Assembly: GCA_905181875.1 (NCBI GenBank)
Contig: CAJIZH010000004.1
Location: 62,001 to 126,000, forward strand
Direction of reading: 5' to 3'
DNA length: 64,000 nucleotides
Origin: Flavobacteriales bacterium UBA6770
GTDB lineage: Bacteria; Bacteroidota; Bacteroidia; Flavobacteriales_G; Salibacteraceae
Below the pieces are notes generated by a model. That model saw only the letters and a list, made by a program, of their open reading frames with translations. It was not told the DNA's origin and ran no database searches. Below are positions 1-8,341 of this stretch, piece after piece. The position numbers and the translations under genes are program-made. Every line of letters starts with the position of its first letter. Positions within the stretch are counted from its first letter, which is position 1.

Positions 1-154
1 CTTGATCGGTCATATTTTCAAGATGTTCTAAGGCTAAATCAATGGCGCTATCAGCAACAACATTCTCTCTTACAGGCATTATTTTGGGTTTTAAATTCAG
101 CCACAATTTAGAAAAACTTTCAACATCAGCAATTGGTTTATAATAAAAATTCAA
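1..154 (-). CDS. Partial unrecognised protein, 5' end only
   Basis: An open frame runs off the left edge on the minus strand. It can start at TTG 154-152, directly after an in-frame TAA, or at ATG 79-77 (peptide begins MPVRENVVADSAIDLAL). About 51 codons are visible from the TTG without a stop. The peptide is mildly helical with no motif I recognise, so no function is proposed. It would be divergent from the methyltransferase that follows. It could also be a chance open frame; the composition looks protein-like, but the visible part is too short to decide. Confidence 0.3.
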   Translation of the reverse strand, partial: MNFYYKPIADVESFSKLWLNLKPKIMPVRENVVADSAIDLALEHLENMTDQ

Positions 155-302
155 TTACTTGGTTTAAAAAAACCAGCTTAATTGAGGCTCTTCTTAGTAA
201 ACCTCGTGGTTATTTACTTTGTCAAATAAGTTTAAAAACGAATATCATTTCTTCATTTTGACATTCATTCAGAACTATATCAATCAACTTTACAGGGATT
301 TT

Positions 303-310
303 TAACTTTG
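303..310 (+). promoter_or_regulatory. Candidate -7 promoter box (TAACTTTG)
   Basis: This is an exact match to the Bacteroidota -7 consensus TAnnTTTG. It lies 24 bases upstream of a TTG codon at 334 that opens the frame of the methyltransferase. No convincing TTTG -33 element is visible at the usual spacing. Its position supports a gene start near 334 rather than at 463. Confidence 0.4.
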
Positions 311-333
311 AGCATCAATTCAAAAAAATAACA

Positions 334-1251
334 TTGAACTACACTTTTAATTCAATTGCAACATGTGAAATGTGCAGCTCAACCTCTGATTATCACAAGA
401 TAATGGGGCAGCGTTTAAATCAGTCATAAGGCCTATTTCCAAAAAATAAAGTAGGAATTTCTGTGTCCATTATGAGGTGTGAAAAATGTGAGTTAATATT
501 TTCAAATCCACAACCCAGCCCAAATAGTATTCAAGATCATTATGGTATTCCAGAAGCTGACTATTGGAAACATCAATATTTTGATATTGATTTAAATTAT
601 TTCGCTTCTCCCATAAAAAAAGCCCCAGAACTTCTAAACTCAACGCAGCTCAATGCTCCAGAACCTATAAAGGCTCTTGACGTTGGAGCGGGCCTTGGAA
701 AAGCTATGATTGCAATGAACTCAGCGGGGTTTGACACCTATGGTCTTGAGCCATCAGAAACATTTAGAGAAATGGCTATTTCGAAAATGAAAATAGACGC
801 TGAGAAACTCAAATTAGGTGGAGTTGAAGATCTTGATTACCCAAAAGAAAGTTTTGACTTTATAACTTTTGGAGCTGTTCTAGAGCACCTTTATCATCCT
901 GCAGAAAATTTAAGGAAGGCTAATGAATGGTTAAAGCCCAGCGGTATTATCCATGCAGAGATTCCATCTTCCAGTTGGCTTATTTCTAAATTATTGAATT
1001 TATACTACAGTTTCAGAGGAACTAATTACGTTTCCAACTTAAGTCCCATGCATATGCCGTTTCATTTGTATGAATTTTCTGAAAAATCTTTCAGAAAATT
1101 TGCCGAAAAAAATAATTTAGAAATAGCCTATTACAAAATAGAGGTATGCACGCTGTACCATATTCCAAGGGCCCTTCACCCTATATTTAAATGGTACATG
1201 GACTTAACTAAAAGTGGGTTGCAACTAATTATCTATCTCCGTAAGAAATAG
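334..1251 (+). pseudogene. Class I SAM-dependent methyltransferase, split by an in-frame TAA
   Basis: The intact part (GTG 463 or ATG 475 to 1251) encodes a Rossmann methyltransferase with motif I ALDVGAGLGKAM and an acidic/EHLYHP segment typical of Methyltransf_11/23 enzymes that methylate sugar or small-molecule substrates. The same frame is open upstream to TTG 334 except for one TAA at 427-429. The upstream part encodes a CEMC knuckle and RLNQS. After the TAA the frame continues GLFPKNKVGISVSIMRCEKCEL, which contains a second CxxC. In relatives the two CxxC pairs form an N-terminal zinc-binding module joined by a segment of this kind, so the TAA most simply replaces a CAA (Gln) codon. Either the gene is decaying or the base is a sequencing error. 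A shortened protein from 463 would keep the methyltransferase fold but lose half of the zinc site. The substrate cannot be told from sequence. Confidence 0.65.
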
Positions 1252-1285
1252 AAACTCCTCGTTTATGTTTTTAAAGTAATTGTGA

Positions 1286-2449
1286 TTAAACGTAAAAACG
1301 CTCGTTTTTTGCGACCATTCGCTTCAATAAAACACAAGGTCGATATCGATCTTCTCCATATTCTTCATACAAATCTTCCAATATGTTTAGGATGTGCAAT
1401 AAACCCAATTCATCAGCCCAAGCCAATAAACCTTTAGGGTAATTAACTCCTTTTGTCATTGCGGTATCTAAGTCTTCCTTGGAGGCTATGTTCAGATACA
1501 GCGCATCTATTGCTTCATTTACGAGCATAGCCAATATTCTATGGACAATTTTTTCACCAAGTACCTTGTCTTCATTTGCTGCTGGAGCAATTGCATTTTC
1601 AGAGTAATCGTAAAATCCTCGTCCAGATTTTCGACCATAAAATCCTGCTTCCACCAGTCTTTTTTGAGAAATAGAAGGCTTAAATCTAGGATCAAAATAA
1701 AACTCTTTGAAAACGGTCTCTGTCACTACATAGTTTACATCATGACCAATGAAGTCTGTTAATTCAAAAGGCCCCATTCTAAAGCCTCCAATTGTTTTCA
1801 TCGCCCAATCAATGGTTGGGATATCTGCAATTCCTTCTTCATATATACGAATAGCCTCTCCATAAAAAGGACGTGCAACTCTGTTTACAATAAAACCAGG
1901 AGTATCCTTTGCGATTGCAGGAGCTTTCCCCCAATCTAACATCAATTGCTTGAGCTTACTGCCCAATTCCACGTCTGTAGAAATAGCGGGAACAATTTCG
2001 ACCAAAGGCATCAAAGGAGCTGGATTAAAAAAATGTAATCCAATTACTCTCTCCGGGTTTTGACACGCTGCTGCAATAGAAGTAACTGAAAGCGACGAAG
2101 TATTTGTTGCTAAAATGCAAGTAGGACTTACTAAGTTTTCAATTTTACGAAATACTTGTTTTTTAACATCTAAATTTTCAACAATAGCCTCAATAACTAT
2201 TTCAGAATCATCAATACGTTCAAGACTGTGTGTCATTTCAATTCGACTCAAAATAACATCAGCTTCCTCTCTAGTTTTGCGACCTTTTTCAACCAAACGA
2301 TCGAAAATTTTTGTCAATCGAGATGATGCTATTTCTAGGGCATCAGGATTATTATCGTACAAAGTAACCTCGCAACCTGCTTGCGCTGCAACTTGAGCAA
2401 TTCCTGATCCCATAGCACCAGAACCTATTACACTTACTCTTTTTATCAT
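1286..2449 (-). CDS. paaH: 3-hydroxyacyl-CoA dehydrogenase, phenylacetate pathway (PaaH-like)
   Basis: This is an NAD-dependent L-3-hydroxyacyl-CoA dehydrogenase. In phenylacetate degradation PaaH oxidises 3-hydroxyadipyl-CoA to 3-oxoadipyl-CoA in the cytoplasm. The N-terminal Rossmann domain begins with GSGAMG at residues 9-14. The active-site pair is visible as His139 (in LHFFNP) and Glu151, with TNTSSLS around 115-121. A 3HCDH C-terminal domain starts near residue 185 (DTPGFIVNR) and a second, shorter copy fills about 300-387. At 387 residues it is longer than one-domain butyryl-type enzymes and shorter than E. coli PaaH. The paa assignment rests mainly on the neighbouring paaG and paaABCDE genes; a general beta-oxidation dehydrogenase is the alternative. 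It is separated from paaG by gtrA and a plus-strand glycosyltransferase, so it probably has its own promoter. Confidence 0.82.
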   Translation of the reverse strand: MIKRVSVIGSGAMGSGIAQVAAQAGCEVTLYDNNPDALEIASSRLTKIFDRLVEKGRKTREEADVILSRIEMTHSLERIDDSEIVIEAIVENLDVKKQVFRKIENLVSPTCILATNTSSLSVTSIAAACQNPERVIGLHFFNPAPLMPLVEIVPAISTDVELGSKLKQLMLDWGKAPAIAKDTPGFIVNRVARPFYGEAIRIYEEGIADIPTIDWAMKTIGGFRMGPFELTDFIGHDVNYVVTETVFKEFYFDPRFKPSISQKRLVEAGFYGRKSGRGFYDYSENAIAPAANEDKVLGEKIVHRILAMLVNEAIDALYLNIASKEDLDTAMTKGVNYPKGLLAWADELGLLHILNILEDLYEEYGEDRYRPCVLLKRMVAKNERFYV

Positions 2450-2632
2450 CTTTATATTTCTAATTTTTGATACGAATAATCAGTCCGATTTACAATTGGT
2501 ATTATGTGTCATTTAGACTGCCAAATTAATTCAAATTGAGACTTTGAAAGACTAAAAGCTCTAAGATATTATTGTTGATTTTGAATTTAGCGAATAAACC
2601 TTCTGGATCTAGCAAAAGAATTCTAACGAACG

Positions 2633-2640
2633 TATATTTG
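2633..2640 (+). promoter_or_regulatory. -7 promoter box (TATATTTG) for the glycosyltransferase
   Basis: Exact match to TAnnTTTG, ending 11 bases before the ATG at 2652. It implies a very short 5' leader. The -33 region is weak (TCTGG near 2602). Confidence 0.5.
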
Positions 2641-2651
2641 GCGCTATAATT

Positions 2652-4301
2652 ATGAGCGAAACACTTCAAAAAAGGTTTTTAATTGCGGCTATTCTACTTG
2701 CCGTATTTAATGTTTTAGGGTTTAATCATTTACTAGAATTAATGGCCGAAGAACCACGCAGATCGATAATAGCGATAGAAATGTTGTGGAGCGGAGATTT
2801 TGCAATTCCTCATATCTACGAAGAAATATATTATAACAAACCCCCGTTATATAATTGGTTAATAGCGGCTTCAATGTATTTGTTTGGAACCGGCGAATGG
2901 GCAGCCAGATTGCCTGGAGCACTTTCCTTTTTGCTCACTGGGTTTATTTTGTTTAAAATAGCAAGCAGACACTTAAGCCACAAAGTATCACTATTTGTTG
3001 CATTTGCTTACATCACCTCCATTGACTTGTTGTTTTATGGTTCGGTAAATACTGCCGAAATTGATATTTTTTACTCGTTAATAACGGTATTACAGGTTTA
3101 TGCAATTTTTCATTATAAGCAATCGGGCAACTACTTAAAGCTCTTTGTTGTGTCCTATCTGCTTGCTGCAATTGGGGTGCTTACTAAAGGAATTCCAACT
3201 ATTGCATTTCAGGGGCTAACACTACTCGGATATTTTATTGCAACCAAAAGTTTTGGAAAACTCTTCTCTTGGAAACATCTAGTTGGCGGTTCGGTTTTTT
3301 TGGTTGTAGTGGTCGGCTATTTGTATTACTTCTCATTGTATGAAGATGTGTGGGCTCTTCTTAGCCAACAGTTTCAGGAGGCTTCCCAAAGAAGTGCTAA
3401 CGAAACCTCCATACTTGATCTAATAAAAAACCTATTCCTATTTGTATTCATTCTGATTCAAAAATTATTGCCTTGGTCAATTCTAGGTCTTTTCTTCTTT
3501 TATAAATCAGTAAGAAAACAGCTCATAGAAAACAAGTTATTATACTTCTCGCTTGTCTTTATTCTAGCGAATATTCTGATTTATTGGACAGCTCTAGATT
3601 TAAGAACACGTTATATCTATATGTTCTTTCCCTTCCTGATTTTATTAGTTGGCGCAGGTATAGACAAGGTAAACTGGGAAGATAAAATACCAACAAGAAT
3701 TTTACAGTTCTTTTTATTCTTAATTATTGTAGCACCCCTGGCTTTGATAGCATTGCCATTTATAATTGATAACACCTCCGTTTTAACGTTTATAATTGTG
3801 ATCCTGATCATCTCTGCATTAGTGTTCAACTCTTACATCACGATTAAAAACAAAAGCCACGATCAAATAATTTGGTCACTTATTATTGCACTACTGCTTA
3901 GCAGATTGGCCTTTAATGCTTTGGTAATGCCTAAAATGACAGAATTGTCAAGTAGAATGCACTACCGCAAAACAATATCAGAATTAGTAGAACACTCTGG
4001 TGGAAAAGAAATAATGCTAGCAGGTCCTATTTCAACGGGGTATCCGAAAATTAGTTTTTTCGGAGAGGTGTTTTATGAAGATGTACTGAACTACCCAACT
4101 GAGGTTACCTTTAAAATTCCATATTACTATGCTCACCAGACAGGTAAAATCATAAAGTACGCACCTGAGCTCAACTCAAAAGCTGTAAACTATATAACAT
4201 ACGAAAAGTTTTTGAATCGTTATCCTGAAGAAAAGGACACTTTGTACCGATTTTTCAATGAGTATAACTCGGAGTATATTGTTCTGTTTTCTTTAAAATA
4301 G
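2652..4301 (+). CDS. GT39/ArnT-like polyprenol-phosphate glycosyltransferase
   Basis: This is a multipass inner-membrane protein of 549 residues. The N-terminal EEPRR segment (33-37) and YYNKPPLYNW (60-69) are the first-loop signatures of the ArnT/PMT superfamily. These enzymes transfer a sugar from undecaprenyl-phosphate to an extracytoplasmic acceptor such as lipid A, glycan or protein. About ten to twelve hydrophobic helices follow, and the last ~120 residues are a soluble periplasmic tail. It meets gtrA tail to tail (stops at 4301 and 4303). GtrA proteins are thought to move polyprenol-linked sugars across the membrane, so the pair may supply and use the same donor. Acceptor and sugar cannot be deduced. 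It interrupts the paa cluster on the opposite strand. Confidence 0.8.
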   Translation: MSETLQKRFLIAAILLAVFNVLGFNHLLELMAEEPRRSIIAIEMLWSGDFAIPHIYEEIYYNKPPLYNWLIAASMYLFGTGEWAARLPGALSFLLTGFILFKIASRHLSHKVSLFVAFAYITSIDLLFYGSVNTAEIDIFYSLITVLQVYAIFHYKQSGNYLKLFVVSYLLAAIGVLTKGIPTIAFQGLTLLGYFIATKSFGKLFSWKHLVGGSVFLVVVVGYLYYFSLYEDVWALLSQQFQEASQRSANETSILDLIKNLFLFVFILIQKLLPWSILGLFFFYKSVRKQLIENKLLYFSLVFILANILIYWTALDLRTRYIYMFFPFLILLVGAGIDKVNWEDKIPTRILQFFLFLIIVAPLALIALPFIIDNTSVLTFIIVILIISALVFNSYITIKNKSHDQIIWSLIIALLLSRLAFNALVMPKMTELSSRMHYRKTISELVEHSGGKEIMLAGPISTGYPKISFFGEVFYEDVLNYPTEVTFKIPYYYAHQTGKIIKYAPELNSKAVNYITYEKFLNRYPEEKDTLYRFFNEYNSEYIVLFSLK

Positions 4302-4302
4302 A

Positions 4303-4692
4303 TTACTTAGTCGTCCAACCTTTCTTTTCAAAGACCCAGCGCTTTGTGAAATAATTAAAGAAAAACTTAAAACCAGTTACCATCAATTTCGGTAAAATCA
4401 AATAGGTTGCTAAAAGCTCAATTTTAACAAGTGATTCTATTAAAAATCCACCCAAAAACAAACCAAATAACGAGAACCCTAAGGACATAAAAAACGCCAT
4501 ATACTGGTTTCTTTGTAGGTGAAAAACAAAGCGTTTTTGGAGTACAAAATTGACCAGCATTCCTATAAAACCGGAAAGAATTTCGGATTCGAAAACAGGT
4601 AAAAAATTTGTGAATACAAAGGTAAACAGCAAAATATCTAATCCTGTTGCTACGACTGAAGAGGCGCCAAATTTTGCTAGTGACTTAAGCAA
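4303..4692 (-). CDS. GtrA family membrane protein
   Basis: This is a 129-residue protein with four hydrophobic helices and the GtrA pattern KFGASSVVATGLDILLFT near the N-terminus and NYFTKRWVF near the C-terminus. Family members are linked to translocation of undecaprenyl-phosphate-bound sugars. No ATG is available. The listed start is TTG 4692; the frame is open to a TGA at 4722-4720, so a start at a rare codon just upstream (GTT or ATC, giving IKVFSNKDL) is possible. It is convergent with the GT39-type gene and lies 48 bases downstream of paaG on the same strand, so it could be read through from the paa operon. Confidence 0.75.
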   Translation of the reverse strand: MLKSLAKFGASSVVATGLDILLFTFVFTNFLPVFESEILSGFIGMLVNFVLQKRFVFHLQRNQYMAFFMSLGFSLFGLFLGGFLIESLVKIELLATYLILPKLMVTGFKFFFNYFTKRWVFEKKGWTTK

Positions 4693-4739
4693 ATCTTTAT
4701 TAGAGAATACTTTGATAACTCAATATTTAAATGACAAAG

Positions 4740-5516
4740 TTAGTTGCCTTTGTAGTTTGGCTTTCGTTTTTCTAAAAAGGCGTTAACTCCTTCTTTATAA
4801 TCGTAAGATTGACCCGCCAAGGTTTGTAACTCTCCTTCTAATTCCAATTGAGCTTTTAGGTCATTTGTAAATGAAGCATTTAATGCTCTTTTGGTAAGTC
4901 CCAAGCCATATGTCGCCATGTTAGATAAACGAGTTGCAACTTTTGTAGCAGATTCCATCAATTCATCTGCTTCTACGGCTTTGTAAATCATTCCCATTTT
5001 CTCAGCCTCTTCTGCTCCAACTTTATCACCAAGCATCATCAAAGCTGTGGCTTTTTGCCAACCAATTAAACGAGGTAAGATGTACGTTCCTCCGCTATCA
5101 GGTATTAATCCAATTGCAGAAAACGCTTGAATAAATGAACTTGCTTTTGATGCAAATACAATATCACAAGCTAGCGCAATATTAGCTCCAGCTCCCGCTG
5201 CTACCCCATTGACAGAACAAACAACTGGTTTTTCAATAGTTCGTATTAATTCGATTATCGGGTTATAATGTTCAGCTACAATTTTGGTCAATTCTGGTCC
5301 GTCTTCAGAAATAGCTTCTGCTAAATCCTGACCCGCAGAGAAAGCTCTTCCTTCTCCTGTAATAAGAATAGCACGGATGTTAGAATCGTCAGCACATTGT
5401 TTTAACCTGTCTTGGAATTCGAATGCCATTTCTCGAATAAAACTGTTCAGCTTATCTGCACGATTGAGCTTGATAATTGCCAAATTATCAATTACTTCAA
5501 AGTTTATTAAACTCAT
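4740..5516 (-). CDS. paaG: 2-(1,2-epoxy-1,2-dihydrophenyl)acetyl-CoA isomerase (PaaG)
   Basis: This is an enoyl-CoA hydratase/isomerase (crotonase) fold protein of 258 residues. PaaG isomerises the ring 1,2-epoxide of phenylacetyl-CoA to the oxepin, ready for ring opening. The CoA/oxyanion-hole segments are GRAFSAGQDL (57-65) and NGVAAGAGANIAL (103-115). Asp140 in LIPDSGGT is the residue expected for PaaG-type isomerases, whereas hydratases have Glu here. The AGQDL and PDSGGTYILPR signatures are more PaaG-like than general hydratase. It follows paaD by 78 bases and is probably part of the same minus-strand transcript. Confidence 0.85.
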   Translation of the reverse strand: MSLINFEVIDNLAIIKLNRADKLNSFIREMAFEFQDRLKQCADDSNIRAILITGEGRAFSAGQDLAEAISEDGPELTKIVAEHYNPIIELIRTIEKPVVCSVNGVAAGAGANIALACDIVFASKASSFIQAFSAIGLIPDSGGTYILPRLIGWQKATALMMLGDKVGAEEAEKMGMIYKAVEADELMESATKVATRLSNMATYGLGLTKRALNASFTNDLKAQLELEGELQTLAGQSYDYKEGVNAFLEKRKPNYKGN

Positions 5517-5594
5517 ATATTGAATTGTTTTCTATTCGCATAAAAATAAGGAAAGACCGAGAAACGACCGGCGAAAGTTGGTGTAAATTATATT

Positions 5595-6089
5595 CTAAAT
5601 ACACTTAAAGTAATCAAAGGTCTCACCGCAATTTGAGCAAGTATAAGCTGCTTTACAAGCTGTTGAGCCAAATTGACTTAACAATTTGGTCTCTGTAGAT
5701 TTACATTGCGGACAAGGAACTTCTTTAGGGCCAGAAGCAAATAACACTCCTTTGTCATTGGTCCCTTTTTGAGGCGGAGCAATACCGAAGTCTAATAATT
5801 TTTGAAGTGCTACTTCACTCATCCAATCGGTAGTCCAAGCTGGAGAAAAAACAGTTTTGATTACTACTTTGGGATATCCTTTTTCTTCGAGCGTCTTTAT
5901 GATATCGTCTTCAAAAACCTTCATGGCGGGACAGCCTGAGTAAGTGGGAGTGATTGTAATTAATGTTTCAGAATCAGTGAACTCAACTTTTCGAATAACC
6001 CCAAGTTCAACAACAGAAATAACAGGAATCTCTGGATCTGGAATTGTTTCCAGTATCTGCCAAATTTGTTTGGTGCTTTCAGTATTCAT
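5595..6089 (-). CDS. paaD: Phenylacetyl-CoA epoxidase maturation subunit PaaD
   Basis: PaaD is a MIP18/DUF59 family protein (164 residues here) needed for assembly or activity of the PaaABCE epoxidase. The DUF59 core occupies about residues 8-100 with IPDPEIPVISVVELG and the conserved Cys53 in TYSGCPAM. The C-terminal zinc ribbon typical of PaaD follows: CPQC (126-129), Cys145 and CSNC (151-154). An iron-sulfur role is inferred from the family. It is preceded by a 115-base structured spacer after paaC. Confidence 0.9.
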   Translation of the reverse strand: MNTESTKQIWQILETIPDPEIPVISVVELGVIRKVEFTDSETLITITPTYSGCPAMKVFEDDIIKTLEEKGYPKVVIKTVFSPAWTTDWMSEVALQKLLDFGIAPPQKGTNDKGVLFASGPKEVPCPQCKSTETKLLSQFGSTACKAAYTCSNCGETFDYFKCI

Positions 6090-6097
6090 TTTTTCCT

Positions 6098-6206
6098 ATA
6101 GAAATTCTATGTTGCCCTAGTTGAGTTCAATTTCATAAAACGTATTATGTACAAGGGTTAATCGTTGTACGACAATTCGTAATACAAAAATGCGTTACAC
6201 GCATTT
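6098..6206. repeat. Three consecutive inverted repeats in the paaC-paaD spacer
   Basis: The spacer is far longer than the 9-18 base gaps elsewhere in this operon and is almost filled by hairpins. The first is ATAGAA-A-TTCTAT (6098-6110). The second is GTACAA/TTGTAC (6149-6154 and 6165-6170), enclosed by GTATTA/TAATAC (6142-6147 and 6180-6185). The third is AAATGCGT-TAC-ACGCATTT (6188-6206), which overlaps the paaC stop codon. None has a clear U-tract. It could be an mRNA-stability element, a processing site or a small inserted palindromic repeat. No second copy was noticed in the window. Confidence 0.55.
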
Positions 6207-6963
6207 ACCACTTCGAGTTAGGGTATGTTCTTGGTATAGATTGAAAAACAGGCAATATGTGACCCATATATTCACTGTGATGCCCTATTCTACCTCCAGT
6301 GGATTTCCACCCTTCTTCTACTTCTTCAATTGTAGCTCTATCCAATACTTCTTGAACAGAAGCTTCAAAAGCTGATTTAAAAGTTGCCGTATCTGGTATT
6401 AAACCAGCACTAATTAGAGTTTCATCAACCTCATCTTTTTCAAATAATTCATGACGATAACTCCAAATTTCATTTAAAGCATCTTGAACTTTCCAATGAG
6501 ATTCTTCTGTTCCATCTCCTAAGCGGACAATCCATTCACAGCTATGCCGCATATGATAAGTTGTTTCTTTAAGCGACTTAGCCGCAAACGCAGCTAGTTT
6601 TTCGTTAGAACTGCTTTGTAATTCTTTAAATAAATGATAATAGAACACAGAAAAAAGCATTTGACGGGCCATTGTATTTCCAAAGTTTCCGTTTGGCTGC
6701 TCAACCAACAGAACATTTTGGAATTCTGGTTCCAATCGTTTGTATGCGAAATCATCCTCCGTTCTTCCATTACCTTCTATCTCTCCTGCTGTTGTATACA
6801 TCATTCGAGTTTGACCAAATAAATCCAAAGAAATATTTGTCATTGCAATGTCTTCTTCTAGATAAGGACCTTTAGAACAAAGCTCACTTAATCGGTGACC
6901 CAAAATCATTGCATCATCCCCTAGTCGCAGGCAATACTTTATAAGTGCTTCATTAATATCCAT
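6205..6963 (-). CDS. paaC: Phenylacetyl-CoA epoxidase structural subunit PaaC
   Basis: PaaC (252 residues, normal length) is the ferritin-like partner of PaaA in the 1,2-phenylacetyl-CoA epoxidase core. It forms the heterodimer scaffold and stabilises the catalytic subunit. The start MDINEALIKYCLRLGDDAMI and the LSELCSKGPYLEEDIAMTNI segment match the family, and the helical body contains the YHMRHSCEWIVRLGDGTEES block. The start is 9 bases downstream of the paaB stop on the same strand, which indicates translational coupling in a paaABC transcript. Confidence 0.92.
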   Translation of the reverse strand: MDINEALIKYCLRLGDDAMILGHRLSELCSKGPYLEEDIAMTNISLDLFGQTRMMYTTAGEIEGNGRTEDDFAYKRLEPEFQNVLLVEQPNGNFGNTMARQMLFSVFYYHLFKELQSSSNEKLAAFAAKSLKETTYHMRHSCEWIVRLGDGTEESHWKVQDALNEIWSYRHELFEKDEVDETLISAGLIPDTATFKSAFEASVQEVLDRATIEEVEEGWKSTGGRIGHHSEYMGHILPVFQSIPRTYPNSKW

Positions 6964-6972
6964 GATCTTGCG

Positions 6973-7263
6973 TTAAATGTGCTTAGCCTCTTTTGGCAAA
7001 TTATAAAAGGTAGCTGCTCTATATATTTTATCCTCTGCAGGATCGAAAAACGACTCAGAATCATCTGGACTAGAAGCTACAATTTCATCGGTAGGCACTA
7101 CCCAAATAGAGGTTCCTTCTTGCCGTCTAGTATAGAGGTCACGAGCATTTTGAAGAGCCAATTCCGCATCAGCAGCATGCAAGTTTCCTGCGTGTTTGAA
7201 TGGCAAGCCTGTCTTACTTTGAATAAATACTTCCCATTGAGGAAACTGATTATCAGCACTCAT
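6973..7263 (-). CDS. paaB: Phenylacetyl-CoA epoxidase subunit PaaB
   Basis: A small 96-residue subunit of the phenylacetyl-CoA epoxidase, proposed to bridge PaaAC units. The core QWEVFIQSKTGLPFKHAGNL and ALQNARDLYTRRQEG are diagnostic of the family. It sits between paaA (18 bases upstream) and paaC (9 bases downstream) on the minus strand, the canonical order. No anomaly is seen in this gene, which makes the damage in the neighbouring paaA stand out. Confidence 0.92.
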   Translation of the reverse strand: MSADNQFPQWEVFIQSKTGLPFKHAGNLHAADAELALQNARDLYTRRQEGTSIWVVPTDEIVASSPDDSESFFDPAEDKIYRAATFYNLPKEAKHI

Positions 7264-7281
7264 AATTTTGTTTTTTTCGCG

Positions 7282-8225
7282 TTAAGCTACTTTCTTTTTG
7301 TCATTTTGTTTCTGGGCATAAGCATTAGCTGCTTCTCTTACCCAAGCACCTTCTTCGTGAGCTGCTCTGTGATGTTTTAGTCGTTGTTTGTTGCAAGGGC
7401 CTCTTCCATTTATCACCTCTTTTAGTTCTGACCAATCTATTTCACCAAAATCATAATTACCCGTTGCTTCATTCCATTTCAAATCAGGATCAGGAACAGT
7501 AAGACCAATTACGGTAGCTTGCTGAATCGTTTTATCAATGAATTTTTGTCTCAATTCATCGTTGGTTTCTCTTTTAATTTTCCACTTAGTTGCGTTTCCT
7601 GTATTTGGAGAATCTGCATCATGAGGACCGAAACATCATTAACGAAGGCCACCACATTCTGTTCAATGCATCCTGAGCCATCTGCTTTTGCTCTGGAGAA
7701 CCTAATGCCATATCAGCAACGATTTCATATCCCTGGCGTTGGTGAAAACTTTCTTCTTTACAAATTCTTACCATTCCTCGGCTATATGGCCCAAAAGAAG
7801 TCCTTTGCAAAGAAACTTGATTTACGATTGCTGCTCCATCAACTAACCAGCCTACTGCACCCATATCGGCCCAATTAAGCGTGGCATAATTAAAAATACT
7901 AGAATATTTTGCTTTTTCAGTATGCAATTGTTCTAATAATTCGTCTCTAGAGATACCTAAAGATTCAGTTGCGGAGTATAAATACAAGCCATGTCCTGCT
8001 TCATCTTGAACTTTGGCCAACAAAACTACTTTCGCTCTTAAGCTATGGTGCTCTAGTTATCCATTGCCCTTCTGGTTGCATTCCTACCACTTCAGAATGG
8101 GCATGCTGAGACATTTGACGCACTAGATGCTTTCTGTATGCATCTGGCATCCAATCTTTTGGTTCGATTTTCTCTTCCCTGTCTATCTTCGCTTGAAATG
8201 CTTCAAGTCTACTTACATCTTCCAT
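7282..8225 (-). pseudogene. paaA: Phenylacetyl-CoA epoxidase catalytic subunit PaaA, two +1 frameshifts
   Basis: PaaA is the di-iron monooxygenase subunit that epoxidises the aromatic ring of phenylacetyl-CoA. Three pieces of the protein lie in order in two frames. Residues 1-60 start at ATG 8225 ([11 protein letters not shown]) and end [10 protein letters not shown] followed by TAG. The middle piece begins [19 protein letters not shown] and ends WWPSLMMF. The last begins [16 protein letters not shown] and ends at 7282. Removing one base at 8045 (GCA CCA [T] AGC) and one at 7630 (TTT [C] GGT) restores one frame of about 314 residues, the family length. The di-iron motifs DEAGH and EESFH are intact in the middle piece. 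All three pieces are well conserved, with no other lesion, which favours recent mutation or sequencing error over old decay. Confidence 0.85.
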
Positions 8226-8341
8226 AGAACTTCAGTTTTATCAGATTACAATTTTAAATAATTATTCCACTCCATATTGAAGAAGAATGCATATGTGAAA
8301 ATCCGGCACATCGCATATCTATATAACCAATGATAGAATCA

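Noticed and set aside
427-429. Recoding of the TAA in the methyltransferase
   Set aside because: TAA is not used for selenocysteine or pyrrolysine and nothing else in the window suggests reassigned stops.
4550-4786. Plus-strand frame across the gtrA/paaG junction
   Set aside because: Antisense to gtrA and the paaG 3' end, with Ser/Lys-rich shadow composition.
6188-6206. Terminator after paaC
   Set aside because: The hairpin is perfect but has no U-tract, and paaD continues on the same strand; it is listed as part of a structured spacer instead.
7619-8023. Programmed frameshifting in paaA
   Set aside because: Two separate single-base shifts would be needed, neither junction (CCA-T-AGC, TTT-C-GGT) is a known slippery sequence, and PaaA is not made this way in relatives. 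Sequencing error or mutation is simpler.
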